In this document: piece after piece, positions 1 to 9,973 of the stretch
Layout of the letters: every line of letters starts with the position of its first letter
How positions within the stretch are numbered: the first letter of the stretch is position 1
NCBI RefSeq assembly: GCF_002050515.1
Contig: NZ_LTAY01000037.1
Location: 124,001 to 188,000, forward strand
Origin: Clostridium thermobutyricum DSM 4928
GTDB taxonomy: Bacteria; Bacillota; Clostridia; Clostridiales; Clostridiaceae
Length of the DNA stretch: 64,000 nucleotides
Direction of reading: 5' to 3'
Notes under the pieces: generated by a model
What the model saw: only the letters and a program-made list of their open reading frames with translations
Told to the model about the DNA's origin: nothing
Databases searched by the model: none
Translations under genes and position numbers: made by a program

Positions 1-441
1 TTCCGCATCATCAGCATCTAAAATTGTATATTCTGCATTTTTTATTTTTTCACCTTTAGAATCTATAAAATCTCTATCCATAGCTCCTAAACTTTCCATA
101 TCAACTATTGCTGAAATCATTTCTCCAGTTTCATCTAATATAGCCATATATGTAGGTGTACATCCATTATCTAAAAGAAGTGAATCTTTCATATCATAGC
201 CTATTAATTTAGAATTTTCTAAAATACTTCTTCCATTTTCATCATCTCCAATAATGGAAATAAACTTTGTATTAACTCCAACTCTTGCAAGATTTTCTGC
301 TATATTTCTGCATACACCACCTAAAGAAATTTTTATATTTCCTGGGATAGAATCTTTTTCTGTGTATTTATTTCTACAAAATCCTAAAATATCAACTATT
401 GAAGCTCCCATTACTAGTATGTATGAATCATTATTCGTCAT
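1..441 (-). CDS. psuK: PfkB-family kinase, pseudouridine kinase-like (3' end cut by window)
   Basis: The first 147 residues of a ribokinase-fold (PfkB) sugar/nucleoside kinase; the gene runs off the left edge. Residues about 40-70 (SLGGVCRNIAENLARVG, then IIGDDENG) match PfkB signature 1, which forms the substrate-binding glycine motif. The GG-x-x-RNIA-NLA form and a following 'LDETGEMI' resemble pseudouridine kinase PsuK (E. coli YeiC) more than ribokinase or fructokinase. PsuK phosphorylates pseudouridine, and PsuG then splits the product to uracil and ribose 5-phosphate. The start is ATG at 441, because a TGA stop lies in frame just upstream. The ATP-site half and any psuG neighbour are outside the window, so the substrate is inferred from the N-terminal half only. 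Confidence 0.75.
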   Translation of the reverse strand, partial: MTNNDSYILVMGASIVDILGFCRNKYTEKDSIPGNIKISLGGVCRNIAENLARVGVNTKFISIIGDDENGRSILENSKLIGYDMKDSLLLDNGCTPTYMAILDETGEMISAIVDMESLGAMDRDFIDSKGEKIKNAEYTILDADDAE

Positions 442-608
442 TTTGTATATCGCTCACTTTCATTTCCCAAATTTTAAAAGACATTAATATTATAGTTTAG
501 GTGTTACAAAAAATAAAGTTTTTTTTCATTTTTTTATTTTTTTTTACATTTGTATTTGTAAAATAACAATATCTATATATATTAAAATAAATCTAATTAA
601 ACACACAA

Positions 609-780
609 TTAAAAAAATACGAATTTCCATTTAAATTTATAACCATTAGTTCCTATTAATTCATTATAATTTAAAACATTTTTATATACTTCTTTTAAAT
701 CTTTTATATTTTTGTGTAAATATCCCTCATAAATAAAAAAACTTGATACGTTCCATCATTTTGTTTTAATAAAATGATTA
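609..780 (-). pseudogene. Decayed C-terminal coding remnant (frameshifted)
   Basis: On the minus strand a reading frame (LLKQNDGTYQVFLF) runs without a start codon. It then continues only after a frame change as YEGYLHKNIKDLKEVYKN and on to GYKFKWKFVFF, followed by a stop at 609-611. The composition (lysine-, tyrosine- and asparagine-rich, amphipathic) looks protein-like, and the two halves join with a single frameshift near 735. There is no start codon or ribosome site. I do not recognise the parent family. It may be the tail of a lost gene, or chance in AT-rich DNA. Confidence 0.3.
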
Positions 781-784
781 ATCA

Positions 785-824
785 ATAAAAAACCGTACTC
801 CTCTTAAAACAAAGGAATACGGCT
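785..824 (-). terminator. Rho-independent terminator after mutS2
   Basis: On the minus strand GCCGTATTCCT pairs with AGGAGTACGGT around a short A/T-rich loop (793-822), and GGTTTTTT follows. It lies about 60 bases past the mutS2 stop codon. Confidence 0.85.
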
Positions 825-881
825 TAAAAATAAGTAGTCTCTTTTTAAAATATCTACTTATTCTATTCAATTAATATTTAG

Positions 882-3239
882 TTATTTTAAAGTTACAACA
901 GTAACTCCATCTCCACCTTCTCCATAAACTCCTAATCTGTATTCTTTAACATGAGGATGTCTTTTTAGCATGTCATTTATAGCTTTTCTTAATACTCCAG
1001 TTCCTTTACCATGAACTATTGTTACTTCACCTAAATTTCCTCTATATGCATCATCTAAATACTTATCAGCTTTATAACAAGCTTCTTCTGAATCTAATCC
1101 TCTTAAATCAACACTAGTTTCTACAGAAGCAATGTTTAATTTTAATTCTCTCTTTTTCTTTTCTTTTTTCGCTTTTTTACCTTCAATCATTCTTAAGTCT
1201 TTTGCTTTAACAGATATTTTCATTATACCTGCTTCAACTTGAACTTCCCCTTTACTATCAGGCTGTGATAAAAGAATAACATTTTGATTTAATGATGGAA
1301 GATATACTTCCATTCCTAATTTGAAGTCTTTTACTTTTTCCCCTTTTTCTTCTTCCTTCTTATTTATACCTTTTTCTTTCTTTTCTAAGCTATCTTTTAA
1401 TTTCTTTCTTTCTTCTTCTAGTCTATTACGACCACCACCTGAAATTCCCATCTTCTCTAATTCACGCATAGCTTTAAGAATTTCATCTGCTTCTTCTTTT
1501 GCTTCTCTTATTATTTCTTTTGCTTTAACTCTAGCTTCATCATAAGTTTTATCTCTTACAACTTCTACTCTCTTTAACTTTTCTTCATATTTTTTCTTTA
1601 ATAAAGCAGCTTCATTTCTCATATATTCAGCATCTCTTGCATCTTTTTGAGCTTTTATACTTTTTTCTTGAAGTTCACTTATAAGTTCTTCAAATTTCAT
1701 ATTATCTTCTGATACAAATTGTTTTGCTTTATCTATTATTCTTTCTTCTAATCCTAATCTTCTAGATATTTCAAATGCATTTGATTTACCTGGAATTCCT
1801 ATAATAAGTCTATATGTAGGTTTTAATGTTTTAACATCAAACTCTACTGAAGCATTTTGAACATCTTCTGTTTCTAATGCATATCCTTTTAATTCACTAT
1901 AATGTGTTGTAAGAGCTATCTTAACTCTTCTAGCTTTTAATTCTTCTACAATTCCAACAGCTAATGCTGCCCCTTCTACTGGGTCTGTTCCTGCTCCTAA
2001 TTCATCAAAAAGAACTAATGCACCTTCACTTGCTTCTTCTAATATTTTTACTATATTAGTCATATGTGATGAGAAGGTAGATAAAGATTGCTCAATACTT
2101 TGCTCATCTCCTATATCAGCAAATATTTCATCAAACATTCCTATTGATGATCCTTCCATTACAGGAATTAATAATCCACTTAATGCCATTATATGAAGTA
2201 ATCCTATAGTCTTAAGAGTAACTGTTTTTCCCCCAGTATTTGGACCAGTTATCATTAATGCATTTATTCCTTTTTGAAGATAAATATCAGAAGCTACAAC
2301 TTCTTTTTTATCTATAAGTGGATGTCTTGCAGAAATAAGATTAAAACTTCTATCTTTATTTATTTTAGGCATAGTTCCATCTATATCAGAAGCATAAGCA
2401 CCTCTTGCAAAAATAAAATCTAAAATTCCTAAAATTTTATTGTTTGTATTACAAATTCCTTTATTTAAACCTACTTCATTAGAAAGATTAGTTAGTATTT
2501 TATTTATTTCAGCTTTTTCTTTTAATGTTAATTCTTTAATTTCATTATTTAAATTAACAATTTCCATAGGCTCAATAAAAACAGTTGCTCCTGTTGAACT
2601 TTGATCATGAACTATACCAGGAACTTTGCTTTTAAACTCTGCTCTTACAGGAAGAACATATCTGTCACCTCTCATAGTATAAAGGCTATCTTGAAGATAT
2701 TCAGATGTTTTCTTTACAAAATAATTTATTTTATCTCTAACTGAATAATTTCTTTCTTTTAATTCTCTTCTTATTTTATAAAGTGTTGTTGATGCTTTAT
2801 CACTTATCTCATCTTCACCTATAATAGCATTTTCTATTCCTTTTTCTAAATTTGGAATAGGCTTTAAAATAGAAACTAAATCCTCTATTTTTTCATAAGC
2901 TTTTTCTTCTTCTTTTCTATAAACATAATCTTTAAAATTTCTAGCACATCTAAGCATTCCACCAATATGCATAAGCTCACCTGGAGTTAATACTCCACCT
3001 TTACTTGCTCTTAAAATGCTCTCACGCACATCATGTAATCCTTCAAAAGGAGGTGCTCCTTTTGAAGTTATAATTTCTAAAGCTTCTTTTGTTTCATTTA
3101 AAACACTTAAAGCTTCATATTCAGTCTTATATGGTTTCAAATTTTCTATAAGTCTTCTACCACCAACTGTTTTAGAATATTTTTTTAACTCTTCTAAAAC
3201 TTTATTAAATTCTAAAACTCTACTAGCTTTGCTATTCAT
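882..3239 (-). CDS. mutS2: MutS2 (endonuclease/ribosome-rescue ATPase with Smr domain)
   Basis: A 785-residue MutS2, close to the usual 780-790. The order is a clamp/lever region (about 1-310), a MutS-type ABC ATPase core, a long charged coiled coil (about 500-640), then a KOW-like region and a C-terminal Smr domain. The Walker A GPNTGGKT is at residues 332-339, Walker B is LVLFDELGAGTDP, and Smr begins with VDLRG at 710 and has HGKGTG near 743-748. The mismatch-binding domain of MutS1 is absent, as expected. MutS2 suppresses recombination and, in Bacillus, splits collided ribosomes. Its ATG lies 3 bases after the U32 gene stop with AGAGGTG in that gene's tail, so the two are translated from one transcript. 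The pheT-zapA-mutS2 order also occurs in Bacillus. Confidence 0.97.
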   Translation of the reverse strand: MNSKASRVLEFNKVLEELKKYSKTVGGRRLIENLKPYKTEYEALSVLNETKEALEIITSKGAPPFEGLHDVRESILRASKGGVLTPGELMHIGGMLRCARNFKDYVYRKEEEKAYEKIEDLVSILKPIPNLEKGIENAIIGEDEISDKASTTLYKIRRELKERNYSVRDKINYFVKKTSEYLQDSLYTMRGDRYVLPVRAEFKSKVPGIVHDQSSTGATVFIEPMEIVNLNNEIKELTLKEKAEINKILTNLSNEVGLNKGICNTNNKILGILDFIFARGAYASDIDGTMPKINKDRSFNLISARHPLIDKKEVVASDIYLQKGINALMITGPNTGGKTVTLKTIGLLHIMALSGLLIPVMEGSSIGMFDEIFADIGDEQSIEQSLSTFSSHMTNIVKILEEASEGALVLFDELGAGTDPVEGAALAVGIVEELKARRVKIALTTHYSELKGYALETEDVQNASVEFDVKTLKPTYRLIIGIPGKSNAFEISRRLGLEERIIDKAKQFVSEDNMKFEELISELQEKSIKAQKDARDAEYMRNEAALLKKKYEEKLKRVEVVRDKTYDEARVKAKEIIREAKEEADEILKAMRELEKMGISGGGRNRLEEERKKLKDSLEKKEKGINKKEEEKGEKVKDFKLGMEVYLPSLNQNVILLSQPDSKGEVQVEAGIMKISVKAKDLRMIEGKKAKKEKKKRELKLNIASVETSVDLRGLDSEEACYKADKYLDDAYRGNLGEVTIVHGKGTGVLRKAINDMLKRHPHVKEYRLGVYGEGGDGVTVVTLK

Positions 3240-3242
3240 TTA

Positions 3243-5585
3243 TTATTCTACACCTCTTCTATAATGCCCTTTAGTGTAGTTTTCTGAAATAACTTCTCTT
3301 TTTCCTTCTAATTGATCTAAAATACAATTTACTTCTTCAAAGCTTTCATCTGTAAAATCTAATCTTAAACAGTCAATTCCAAGAGATTTAATATCTTCTT
3401 TTTCAGCTATTAAATTTAATGGAAGATTATTTAATATATGACTTCTACAGAATATATCAGTTTTTACATTAAAGGACTCATTCATTCTGTCTATTAATCT
3501 ATAATTTTCTTTTTCACATGGTCTTGAACATTCACATTTTGAACTTTTACCACCAAATGTACTTCCAATAGGGCAATATTCACTTATCATAAGCTCACTT
3601 TTACCATAAATCATATATGCAGTCTTAGCTTTCTTTCCTTTTAAGACTTCTTTAATTTCTTTTCTATTTAACTCTTCACTTATAGTTATAAGATTTATAT
3701 CTTCTGAATAAAATTTAAGTGATTTTGAGTTAAAGATATTCATCTTATAATCTCCTATAATTTCTAGTTGATCTTTATAAAGATTTATAATTCCTAAGTT
3801 AGCAGTTAAAATACCTTTTATATAAGGTTTATATTCCTCTATTTTTTTTACTACAAGATCAAATTCACTTTTAACTATACTTGGTAAAGCTAAGTAAACA
3901 TTTTTTTCTTTGCTTAATTCTTTTATATTTTCTAATCTTAAGCTATCTCTATTTCTATTAAATACATCAACAGCTATGTTTTCCACTCTATCTTTAACTG
4001 CTTCTAATTGATCTATCTTAGCTACTCTAACTAAAGTTTTGATATCTATATCTTTAGGTATTACATTTCTAACTTCTTCTATATTATATCTTCTTCTTCT
4101 ATATTTTGAACATTCACTTTTTACTATCTTTTGTAATAACTCTCTTCTTAATTCATTTAATTCTCCAATTCTCATAAATCCATCATTAAATTCTTTAAAT
4201 ATAACTTTTTCAATTTTATAAGGATATTCACCTGATTTACATAATGCTTTTTCTATTCTTTCCATATCTAATGGACTTTTTGAAGGAATTTGTACCTCTT
4301 CTCCTGAAACTTCATATTCAGTTCCATTAAAAATAGTTTTTAATTTAATATTATCTAAAGCTTTAAAATAAACTTCAACTTCTAAAGGTAATTTTTTATA
4401 ATAAGGTTTCACAGTTTGGCTTAAATCATCTGTTAGTGTCTTATTAGACATTCTATAGATTTGATCACCTTTTTTATATTGTGTTGGGAAAAGTTTAACC
4501 TTATCTCCTTTTTTAGCTTCTTTAACCTCTTCATTATTAAGAAGTATTTTACTTAATGAGAATCCACCATCTGAAACTCTCATTCCATCTCCAAGTTGAA
4601 TATCCTCTTCTAGAATTATTTCACCATTTTTATCTATCTTTCCTATAAATATTCCTGTGTTTCTAGGGAAAGAAAAACTCATCATATCTCTTCCAACATT
4701 TTTATTTAAATAAGCTTTTGAAAAACCACCTCTATTAAATAGTTGTAATAACTCACTCTTTCCTTTTTGAAGGTCATATTCTACTTTTTTAAGTTCTTTA
4801 TCAACTGCTTTTCTATAATTTCTTACAACACCAGCTACATATTCTGGTCTTTTCATTCTTCCTTCTATTTTTAATGAATATGTACCACTATTTATTATCC
4901 CTTTAACATCTTCTAAAGTGCATATATCCTTTGGAGATAAAAGATATCCACTTTTCTCTTCTGGACTTTTATCACCTTTTAAAACATATTCCATTCTACA
5001 AGGTTGTGCACATCTTCCTCTGTTCCCACTTCTTCCACCAATCATAGAACTCATAAGACATTGTCCTGAATAAGATACACATAAAGCACCATGAACAAAC
5101 ATTTCAGTTTCTATTTTTAAATCTGTTGAAATATGCTTTATTTCATCCATAGAAAGCTCTCTTGATAAAACTATTCTATGAAATCCTTTATCTTTAAAAT
5201 AAATAGCTCCTTCTCCATTATGAATACTCATTTGAGTTGATGCATGTATTTCAAAATCTTTATATCTTTCACGTATAAGCTCATAAAGCCCTAAATCTTG
5301 AATAATTAAAGCATCTACTCCTATTTCATAAAGATATCCTACATACTTTATTGCTTTTTTTAATTCTTCTTCTTTTAAAAGTGTATTCATTGTTACATAT
5401 ACAAAAACGCCATAACTATGAGCATAATCTACTGCTAATTTCATTTTTTCATTATCAAAGTTTGAGGCATAAGCTCTTGCTGAAAACTTATCTCCTCCTA
5501 AATATATAGCATCTGCTCCATTATTTATTGCAGCATACAAACTTTCCATACTTCCTGCTGGCGCTAAAATTTCTACCTTTTTCAT
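3243..5585 (-). CDS. U32 family protein with DUF3656, RlhA-like
   Basis: A 780-residue protein starting MKKVEILAPAGSMESLYAAI. It has the U32 signature at 160-178 (E-x-F-x-x-G-A-L-C with Cys169, then GxC at Cys176) followed by RCAQPC (Cys192, Cys196). This four-cysteine set is the likely Fe-S site of the family. Residues about 370-500 correspond to DUF3656, and a second Cys-rich patch (CECSRPC) is near 690. U32 proteins were named peptidases, but E. coli RlhA, which shares this layout, hydroxylates C2501 of 23S rRNA, so an RNA-hydroxylation role is the better guess. The gene sits between zapA and mutS2 and is translationally close to mutS2. The substrate is inferred. Confidence 0.85.
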   Translation of the reverse strand: MKKVEILAPAGSMESLYAAINNGADAIYLGGDKFSARAYASNFDNEKMKLAVDYAHSYGVFVYVTMNTLLKEEELKKAIKYVGYLYEIGVDALIIQDLGLYELIRERYKDFEIHASTQMSIHNGEGAIYFKDKGFHRIVLSRELSMDEIKHISTDLKIETEMFVHGALCVSYSGQCLMSSMIGGRSGNRGRCAQPCRMEYVLKGDKSPEEKSGYLLSPKDICTLEDVKGIINSGTYSLKIEGRMKRPEYVAGVVRNYRKAVDKELKKVEYDLQKGKSELLQLFNRGGFSKAYLNKNVGRDMMSFSFPRNTGIFIGKIDKNGEIILEEDIQLGDGMRVSDGGFSLSKILLNNEEVKEAKKGDKVKLFPTQYKKGDQIYRMSNKTLTDDLSQTVKPYYKKLPLEVEVYFKALDNIKLKTIFNGTEYEVSGEEVQIPSKSPLDMERIEKALCKSGEYPYKIEKVIFKEFNDGFMRIGELNELRRELLQKIVKSECSKYRRRRYNIEEVRNVIPKDIDIKTLVRVAKIDQLEAVKDRVENIAVDVFNRNRDSLRLENIKELSKEKNVYLALPSIVKSEFDLVVKKIEEYKPYIKGILTANLGIINLYKDQLEIIGDYKMNIFNSKSLKFYSEDINLITISEELNRKEIKEVLKGKKAKTAYMIYGKSELMISEYCPIGSTFGGKSSKCECSRPCEKENYRLIDRMNESFNVKTDIFCRSHILNNLPLNLIAEKEDIKSLGIDCLRLDFTDESFEEVNCILDQLEGKREVISENYTKGHYRRGVE

Positions 5586-5654
5586 ATTTCTTTATCTCTC
5601 CTAGTTTATATCTACATTCATCCTTAATTCTTTTAATTTTATCATAATTAAAAG

Positions 5655-5683
5655 CAAAATAAAATACTGGGCTAAAACCCAGC
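5655..5683 (-). terminator. Rho-independent terminator after zapA-like gene
   Basis: On the minus strand CTGGG-TTTTAG-CCCAG (5667-5682) is followed by a T-rich run. It starts a few bases past the zapA-like stop, so part of the transcription probably ends before the U32 gene. Confidence 0.75.
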
Positions 5684-5687
5684 AATT

Positions 5688-7427
5688 TTATTTTTTCTTT
5701 AATAAAACAGGTTGATTTTTACTTTTTTCAACTGCAAGTTCTATATTTTTTTCTTCTAATTTATTTTCTAAATCTATAGTTTTATATTTATAGCTTTGAA
5801 GTTTAAGTCTAGTTGCTTTTCCAGCTTCAAATATATTATTTCTATCTTTCTTTAATTTTTCTGTTTCTTTCTTAAGCTCTTCTATTTCTTTTATATTTAT
5901 TTCAATTTCTGAATTTTTCTTTTCTATTTCCGCTTCTATACTTTTTATTTTTTCATTTTTATCATTTAATTCTCTCTCTAATTCTACTTCTAAAGAATTT
6001 ATTTTATCACTAAGATTTAAATTTAATTTCTTTTCTTCATTTAATTTATTTATCGTTTTTTCATATTTTTTATTTGTTTCATCAATTTCATAATTTAAAG
6101 CTTTTACCTGAACTTTAAGTTTCTCTATATTTTCTTCACACTCTTTTATATAGCCATTAGAAATTTTTATTTCTTCTTTTAATTCATCTCTGTTTTCTTT
6201 AAGCATGTCCATTTCATCTTTAAGAGATGCCTTAGAATTATTTAAAACCTCTATTTCATTTTCTAGATTTTGTATTTCTTTTCTACTTTCTAATAATTGT
6301 TTATCTAACACATTTATCTTATAATCTTTTTGATCTAATGTATCTTTTAAGTTTTTATTTTTATTATTTAATTCTAATATTTCATTTTTGTACATCTTTT
6401 CCATAGAATTAAACTTATTTAGAAGATCTTTTAACTCTTTTTCTTTTTTAGATAAATCTGTATTCTTATTATTTAATTTTTCATTATATTCTCTTGCTAA
6501 ATTCTCTAAATTTTTGCTATTTTCATTTTTGATATTTTGAATAGTTTTATTATTTTCTTCTTTTATATTTTTAATCTCATTTTCTTTTGAAATTTTAACA
6601 GTTTTAATTTCATTATCCTTTATAGCTTTAAGATTTCTTAATTCAGTTTCTTTTGCTTCTTTTAATTTTAATATTTCATCTTCTTTTAATTTTTTAAATT
6701 CTAAACTTTCCTTTTTTAAACGTTCTTCTCTTATTTTAGATTCATTTATTTCTTTGTCTTTAAGATTTATTAATTTTTCTTTATTTCTTAAATCCTCATC
6801 TTTTTTATTTAAAGAGGAGTTTAAATTAGATATTCTTAAATTCTTTTCATCTCTTTCTTTTATAAGTTTATTTTCATTTTCTTTTAACTTATTTAAATTA
6901 TTACTTAAGTTTCTCTTATCTTCTTCTAAAGCCTTTTTATTTGCTTTTAAATCTTCTATTTCTTTTCCTTTAAGTTTTAATGTATTTTCTAATGTATTTT
7001 TTTCATTTAAAATATTATTTAATTTATTTTGAATGCTATTATTTTTATTTAAAAGCTCTTCTCTATCCTTTTTTAATCCTAATAATTGATTATCTTTTGT
7101 CTCATTTAATTTTTCATTTTCTTCTTTTAATCTATCTATATTCTCTTTTAACTCTTCTATTGATTTAAAAAGAGTAGTTTTCTCACTTGTTAATCCTTTA
7201 TTTTCTTTTGTGAATTCTTCTATTTTATAATCTAATTTATTTAATTCATCTGCCATATTTACACAAGCTAAAACTGATGCTTGTGAAGTACTAAGAACTG
7301 GATTCTTAGCTAAAATTTCTTTTATTTTTTCATCAACATAAGCTGCTATATCTCTTAAATATTCTTCATTCTCTTTACCTTTTAAATTATAATCTACACC
7401 ATTTATATTAACAGTTATCTTTTTCAT
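5688..7427 (-). CDS. zapA: ZapA-like cell division protein with very long coiled coil
   Basis: Residues 1 to about 85 match ZapA, the FtsZ-ring-associated protein (MKKITVNINGVDYNLK, DIAAYVDEKI, then an ALACVNMADEL-like helix). In Bacillus and most relatives ZapA is only about 85-130 residues. Here 579 residues are encoded: from about 70 to 570 the protein is an almost unbroken heptad-rich coiled coil dominated by K, E, N and L, ending NQPVLLKKK. The position between pheT and mutS2 is the same as zapA (yshA) in B. subtilis, which supports orthology. There is no signal peptide or membrane segment, so it should be cytosolic. The own promoter and terminator flank it. A cross-linking or spacing role at the Z ring is inference; the coiled-coil tail could have another function. 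Confidence 0.8.
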   Translation of the reverse strand: MKKITVNINGVDYNLKGKENEEYLRDIAAYVDEKIKEILAKNPVLSTSQASVLACVNMADELNKLDYKIEEFTKENKGLTSEKTTLFKSIEELKENIDRLKEENEKLNETKDNQLLGLKKDREELLNKNNSIQNKLNNILNEKNTLENTLKLKGKEIEDLKANKKALEEDKRNLSNNLNKLKENENKLIKERDEKNLRISNLNSSLNKKDEDLRNKEKLINLKDKEINESKIREERLKKESLEFKKLKEDEILKLKEAKETELRNLKAIKDNEIKTVKISKENEIKNIKEENNKTIQNIKNENSKNLENLAREYNEKLNNKNTDLSKKEKELKDLLNKFNSMEKMYKNEILELNNKNKNLKDTLDQKDYKINVLDKQLLESRKEIQNLENEIEVLNNSKASLKDEMDMLKENRDELKEEIKISNGYIKECEENIEKLKVQVKALNYEIDETNKKYEKTINKLNEEKKLNLNLSDKINSLEVELERELNDKNEKIKSIEAEIEKKNSEIEINIKEIEELKKETEKLKKDRNNIFEAGKATRLKLQSYKYKTIDLENKLEEKNIELAVEKSKNQPVLLKKK

Positions 7428-7462
7428 ACCTGATACACCTCAAAATTAATTTATTCTCTTTA

Positions 7463-7491
7463 ATTATATTGTATATTTGACCTTTTAACAA
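7463..7491 (-). promoter_or_regulatory. Sigma-A promoter of zapA-like gene
   Basis: On the minus strand TTGTTA (7486-7491) and TATAAT (7463-7468) are separated by 17 bp, about 35 bases upstream of the ATG. Confidence 0.7.
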
Positions 7492-7523
7492 TTATGTTAA
7501 GTAAATTTTAATCTAAAAAATAA

Positions 7524-7556
7524 GTAAAAAAGCCAATCTTCTAAAGAAGATTGGCT
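7524..7556 (-). terminator. Terminator of pheST operon
   Basis: On the minus strand AGCCAATCTTCT and AGAAGATTGGCT pair (7531-7556) and TTTTT follows, just after the pheT stop codon. Confidence 0.9.
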
Positions 7557-7568
7557 AAAAATATATTT

Positions 7569-9950
7569 TTATCTTAAAACTGCTCCTAATTTATGCTCAA
7601 GAGCTCTTAATATTTTATCATGAACTTTATTTACATCTTTATCTTTTAATGTTTTTTGTGGATCTCTATATGCTATTGCATAAGCAATACTCTTTTTACC
7701 TTCTGGAATTTGTTCTCCTTTATAAATATCAAATAACTCTACTTTCTCAACTATGTTTCCACCAGCTTTTCTTATTGTATCTTCAATATCTTGAACTAAA
7801 ATATCATCTTCTACTAAAAGAGCTATATCTCTTGTTACAGCTGGGAATTTTGGAAGTGGAGAATATTTTTTATCTAAAACTGAGTTATCATATATTGCAT
7901 CTAAATCTAATTCAGCTACATAACAAGGTGTATCAATTCCAAAGTTTTCATTTACATCTGGATGTATTTCTCCAAATACCCCTGCTTCTATTTTTCTTCC
8001 AACTATTAATTTAGCAGTTTTTCCAGGATGGAAACTATTATTTTCACTTTCTCTTAAGAATTTAACTCCTTTTACTCCAAGTCCATCAATAAGATTTTCA
8101 ACTACTCCTTTTATATTTAAGTAGTCTATATCTCCGTACATACCTATTGTTAAGATATTTTTCTCAACAGGTAATTCTTCTGGATCTTCTGTTGGAATAT
8201 AAACTTTTCCTATTTCGAAAAGGAATGCTTCACTATTATTTCTAGTATAATTTCTAGCTAAAGATTCAACAATTGAAGCTATAGTTGTAGTTCTCATTAC
8301 ACTATAATCTTCTCCTAATGGATTTTTGATTTTAACTACTTTTCTTTTTACATCATCTTCAGCAAGGCAAATTTTATCAAAAGCTTTTGGTGATATAAAC
8401 GAGTAACTTATACTTTGATTTAATCCACTACTTGTCATTATTTGAATAGTTTTTTCATTTAATAACTCATTTCTATATTTAGGTTCTCTTTCAGTTTGAA
8501 CTTTAAATATAGTTCCTTTTACATTATTATATCCATAAATTCTAGCAACTTCTTCTGCTATATCTTCTTTTATATTTAAATCTATTCTAAATGTTGGAAT
8601 AGTTATAACTAAGTTATCTCCATCTATAACTGTTTTTTCATCTAAAAGATCTAAACATTCTTTCATTTCTTCTTTTGATATATCTGTTCCTAAGAATTTA
8701 TTTATCCATTTATAATCAACTGTTATAGTTTTTTCTTCTTTAACTTCATTATATATATCAATAGTTCCTTGGACTATTTCACCTGCACCTAATTCACAAA
8801 TTAATGCACAAGCTCTATCTAAAGCTAACTTCGCTAAATTTGGATCTATATCTTTTTCAAATCTTGTAGAACTTTCTGTTCTTATTCCTAATTTTTTTGA
8901 ATTAACTCTTATATTAGTTCCATCAAAGTTAGCACATTCAAATATTATTTCAGTAGTATCAGATTTTACTTCTGAATTTAATCCACCCATAATACCAGCA
9001 AGAGCAATTATTTCTTCTCCATCTTTTATACATAATGTAGTATCATCTAATTCTCTTTCTACTTCGTCTAAAGTTGTAAATTTATCTCCATTATTAGCTT
9101 TCTCTACAACTATTTCTCCTGATTTTATCCATCTTCTATCAAAAGCATGCATAGGTTCACCAGTTTCAAGCATAACAAAGTTTGTTATATCAACAATATT
9201 ATTTATAGGTCTTACACCTGCTTCTAATAATCTATCTTGAATCCATTTAGGAGATTGTTCTATTTTTATATTTTTAACCATTCTAGCCATATATCTTCTA
9301 CAAAGAGAATCTTTAACTGACACTTTTAAGAAATCATTTATATTTTCTGCTCCTGTAACTTTATATTCAAGATTAGGCATTTTATAACTAGTTCTAAGAG
9401 TAGCTGCTGTTTCTCTAGCCATCCCTATCATACTTAAACAATCTGGTCTATTTGAAGTTATATCAAAATCTAAAGTTTCTTTTTTAAGTCCTAAATATTC
9501 TTTTATTTCTTTTCCTATTGGAGCATCTTCTGGAAGAATCATAAGTCCATCTACTTCATCTTCTCCCTTTAATCCAAGTTCAGCTTCTGAGCAGAACATT
9601 CCATTTGAAACTACTCCTCTAAGCTTTCCTTTTTTTATTTCTGTTCCATCAGCAAGAGTTGATTTATGAAGTGCTACAGGAACTTTATCTCCAACTTTCA
9701 TATTTGTTGCTGCTGTAACAATTTGTAAAAGTTCTTCTTCTCCTATATCAACTTGACATATACTTAATCTTTCAGCTTCTGGGTGTTTTTCAATTTCTTT
9801 AAATTGACAAACTACAACTCTATTTATTTTATCACCTTGAACTATTATTCCTTCTAGTGCTGATCCTGATAATGTTAATAAATCACCAAGTTCTTTAGCA
9901 TCTACATTTATATCTGCATAATCTTTTAACCAACTATATGGTACTTTCAT
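7569..9950 (-). CDS. pheT: Phenylalanyl-tRNA synthetase beta subunit
   Basis: At 793 residues it has the normal length of bacterial PheT. It starts [16 protein letters not shown] and carries the tRNA-binding (EMAP-like) domain at about 40-150 ([20 protein letters not shown]), then the B3/B4 editing region ([21 protein letters not shown] near 240-265), B5, the catalytic-like core and the C-terminal ferredoxin-fold anticodon-binding domain ([14 protein letters not shown], residues about 700-793). With PheS it forms the alpha2-beta2 enzyme that charges tRNA-Phe and clears mischarged Tyr. It lies 23 bases downstream of pheS and is governed by the same T-box leader. Confidence 0.98.
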   Translation of the reverse strand: MKVPYSWLKDYADINVDAKELGDLLTLSGSALEGIIVQGDKINRVVVCQFKEIEKHPEAERLSICQVDIGEEELLQIVTAATNMKVGDKVPVALHKSTLADGTEIKKGKLRGVVSNGMFCSEAELGLKGEDEVDGLMILPEDAPIGKEIKEYLGLKKETLDFDITSNRPDCLSMIGMARETAATLRTSYKMPNLEYKVTGAENINDFLKVSVKDSLCRRYMARMVKNIKIEQSPKWIQDRLLEAGVRPINNIVDITNFVMLETGEPMHAFDRRWIKSGEIVVEKANNGDKFTTLDEVERELDDTTLCIKDGEEIIALAGIMGGLNSEVKSDTTEIIFECANFDGTNIRVNSKKLGIRTESSTRFEKDIDPNLAKLALDRACALICELGAGEIVQGTIDIYNEVKEEKTITVDYKWINKFLGTDISKEEMKECLDLLDEKTVIDGDNLVITIPTFRIDLNIKEDIAEEVARIYGYNNVKGTIFKVQTEREPKYRNELLNEKTIQIMTSSGLNQSISYSFISPKAFDKICLAEDDVKRKVVKIKNPLGEDYSVMRTTTIASIVESLARNYTRNNSEAFLFEIGKVYIPTEDPEELPVEKNILTIGMYGDIDYLNIKGVVENLIDGLGVKGVKFLRESENNSFHPGKTAKLIVGRKIEAGVFGEIHPDVNENFGIDTPCYVAELDLDAIYDNSVLDKKYSPLPKFPAVTRDIALLVEDDILVQDIEDTIRKAGGNIVEKVELFDIYKGEQIPEGKKSIAYAIAYRDPQKTLKDKDVNKVHDKILRALEHKLGAVLR

Positions 9951-9973
9951 TTCTTTCCCTCCTATTATAACTA

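Larger units (their letters stand above)
442..881. other. Intergenic gap between psuK-like gene and mutS2
   Basis: About 440 AT-rich bases. They hold the upstream region of the kinase gene (a TATAAT-like box on the minus strand at 489-494 with only a weak -35), a probable decayed coding remnant (609-780), the mutS2 terminator (785-824) and a second imperfect inverted repeat (AATAAGTAG...CTACTTATT, about 829-862) between the terminator and the mutS2 stop. I see no intact gene or known RNA. Confidence 0.6.

Noticed and set aside
5700-7300. Tandem DNA repeat or CRISPR-like periodicity within the zapA-like gene
   Set aside because: The apparent repetition is caused by Lys/Glu/Asn-rich heptads in a coiled coil and codon bias; there are no uniform repeats with unique spacers.
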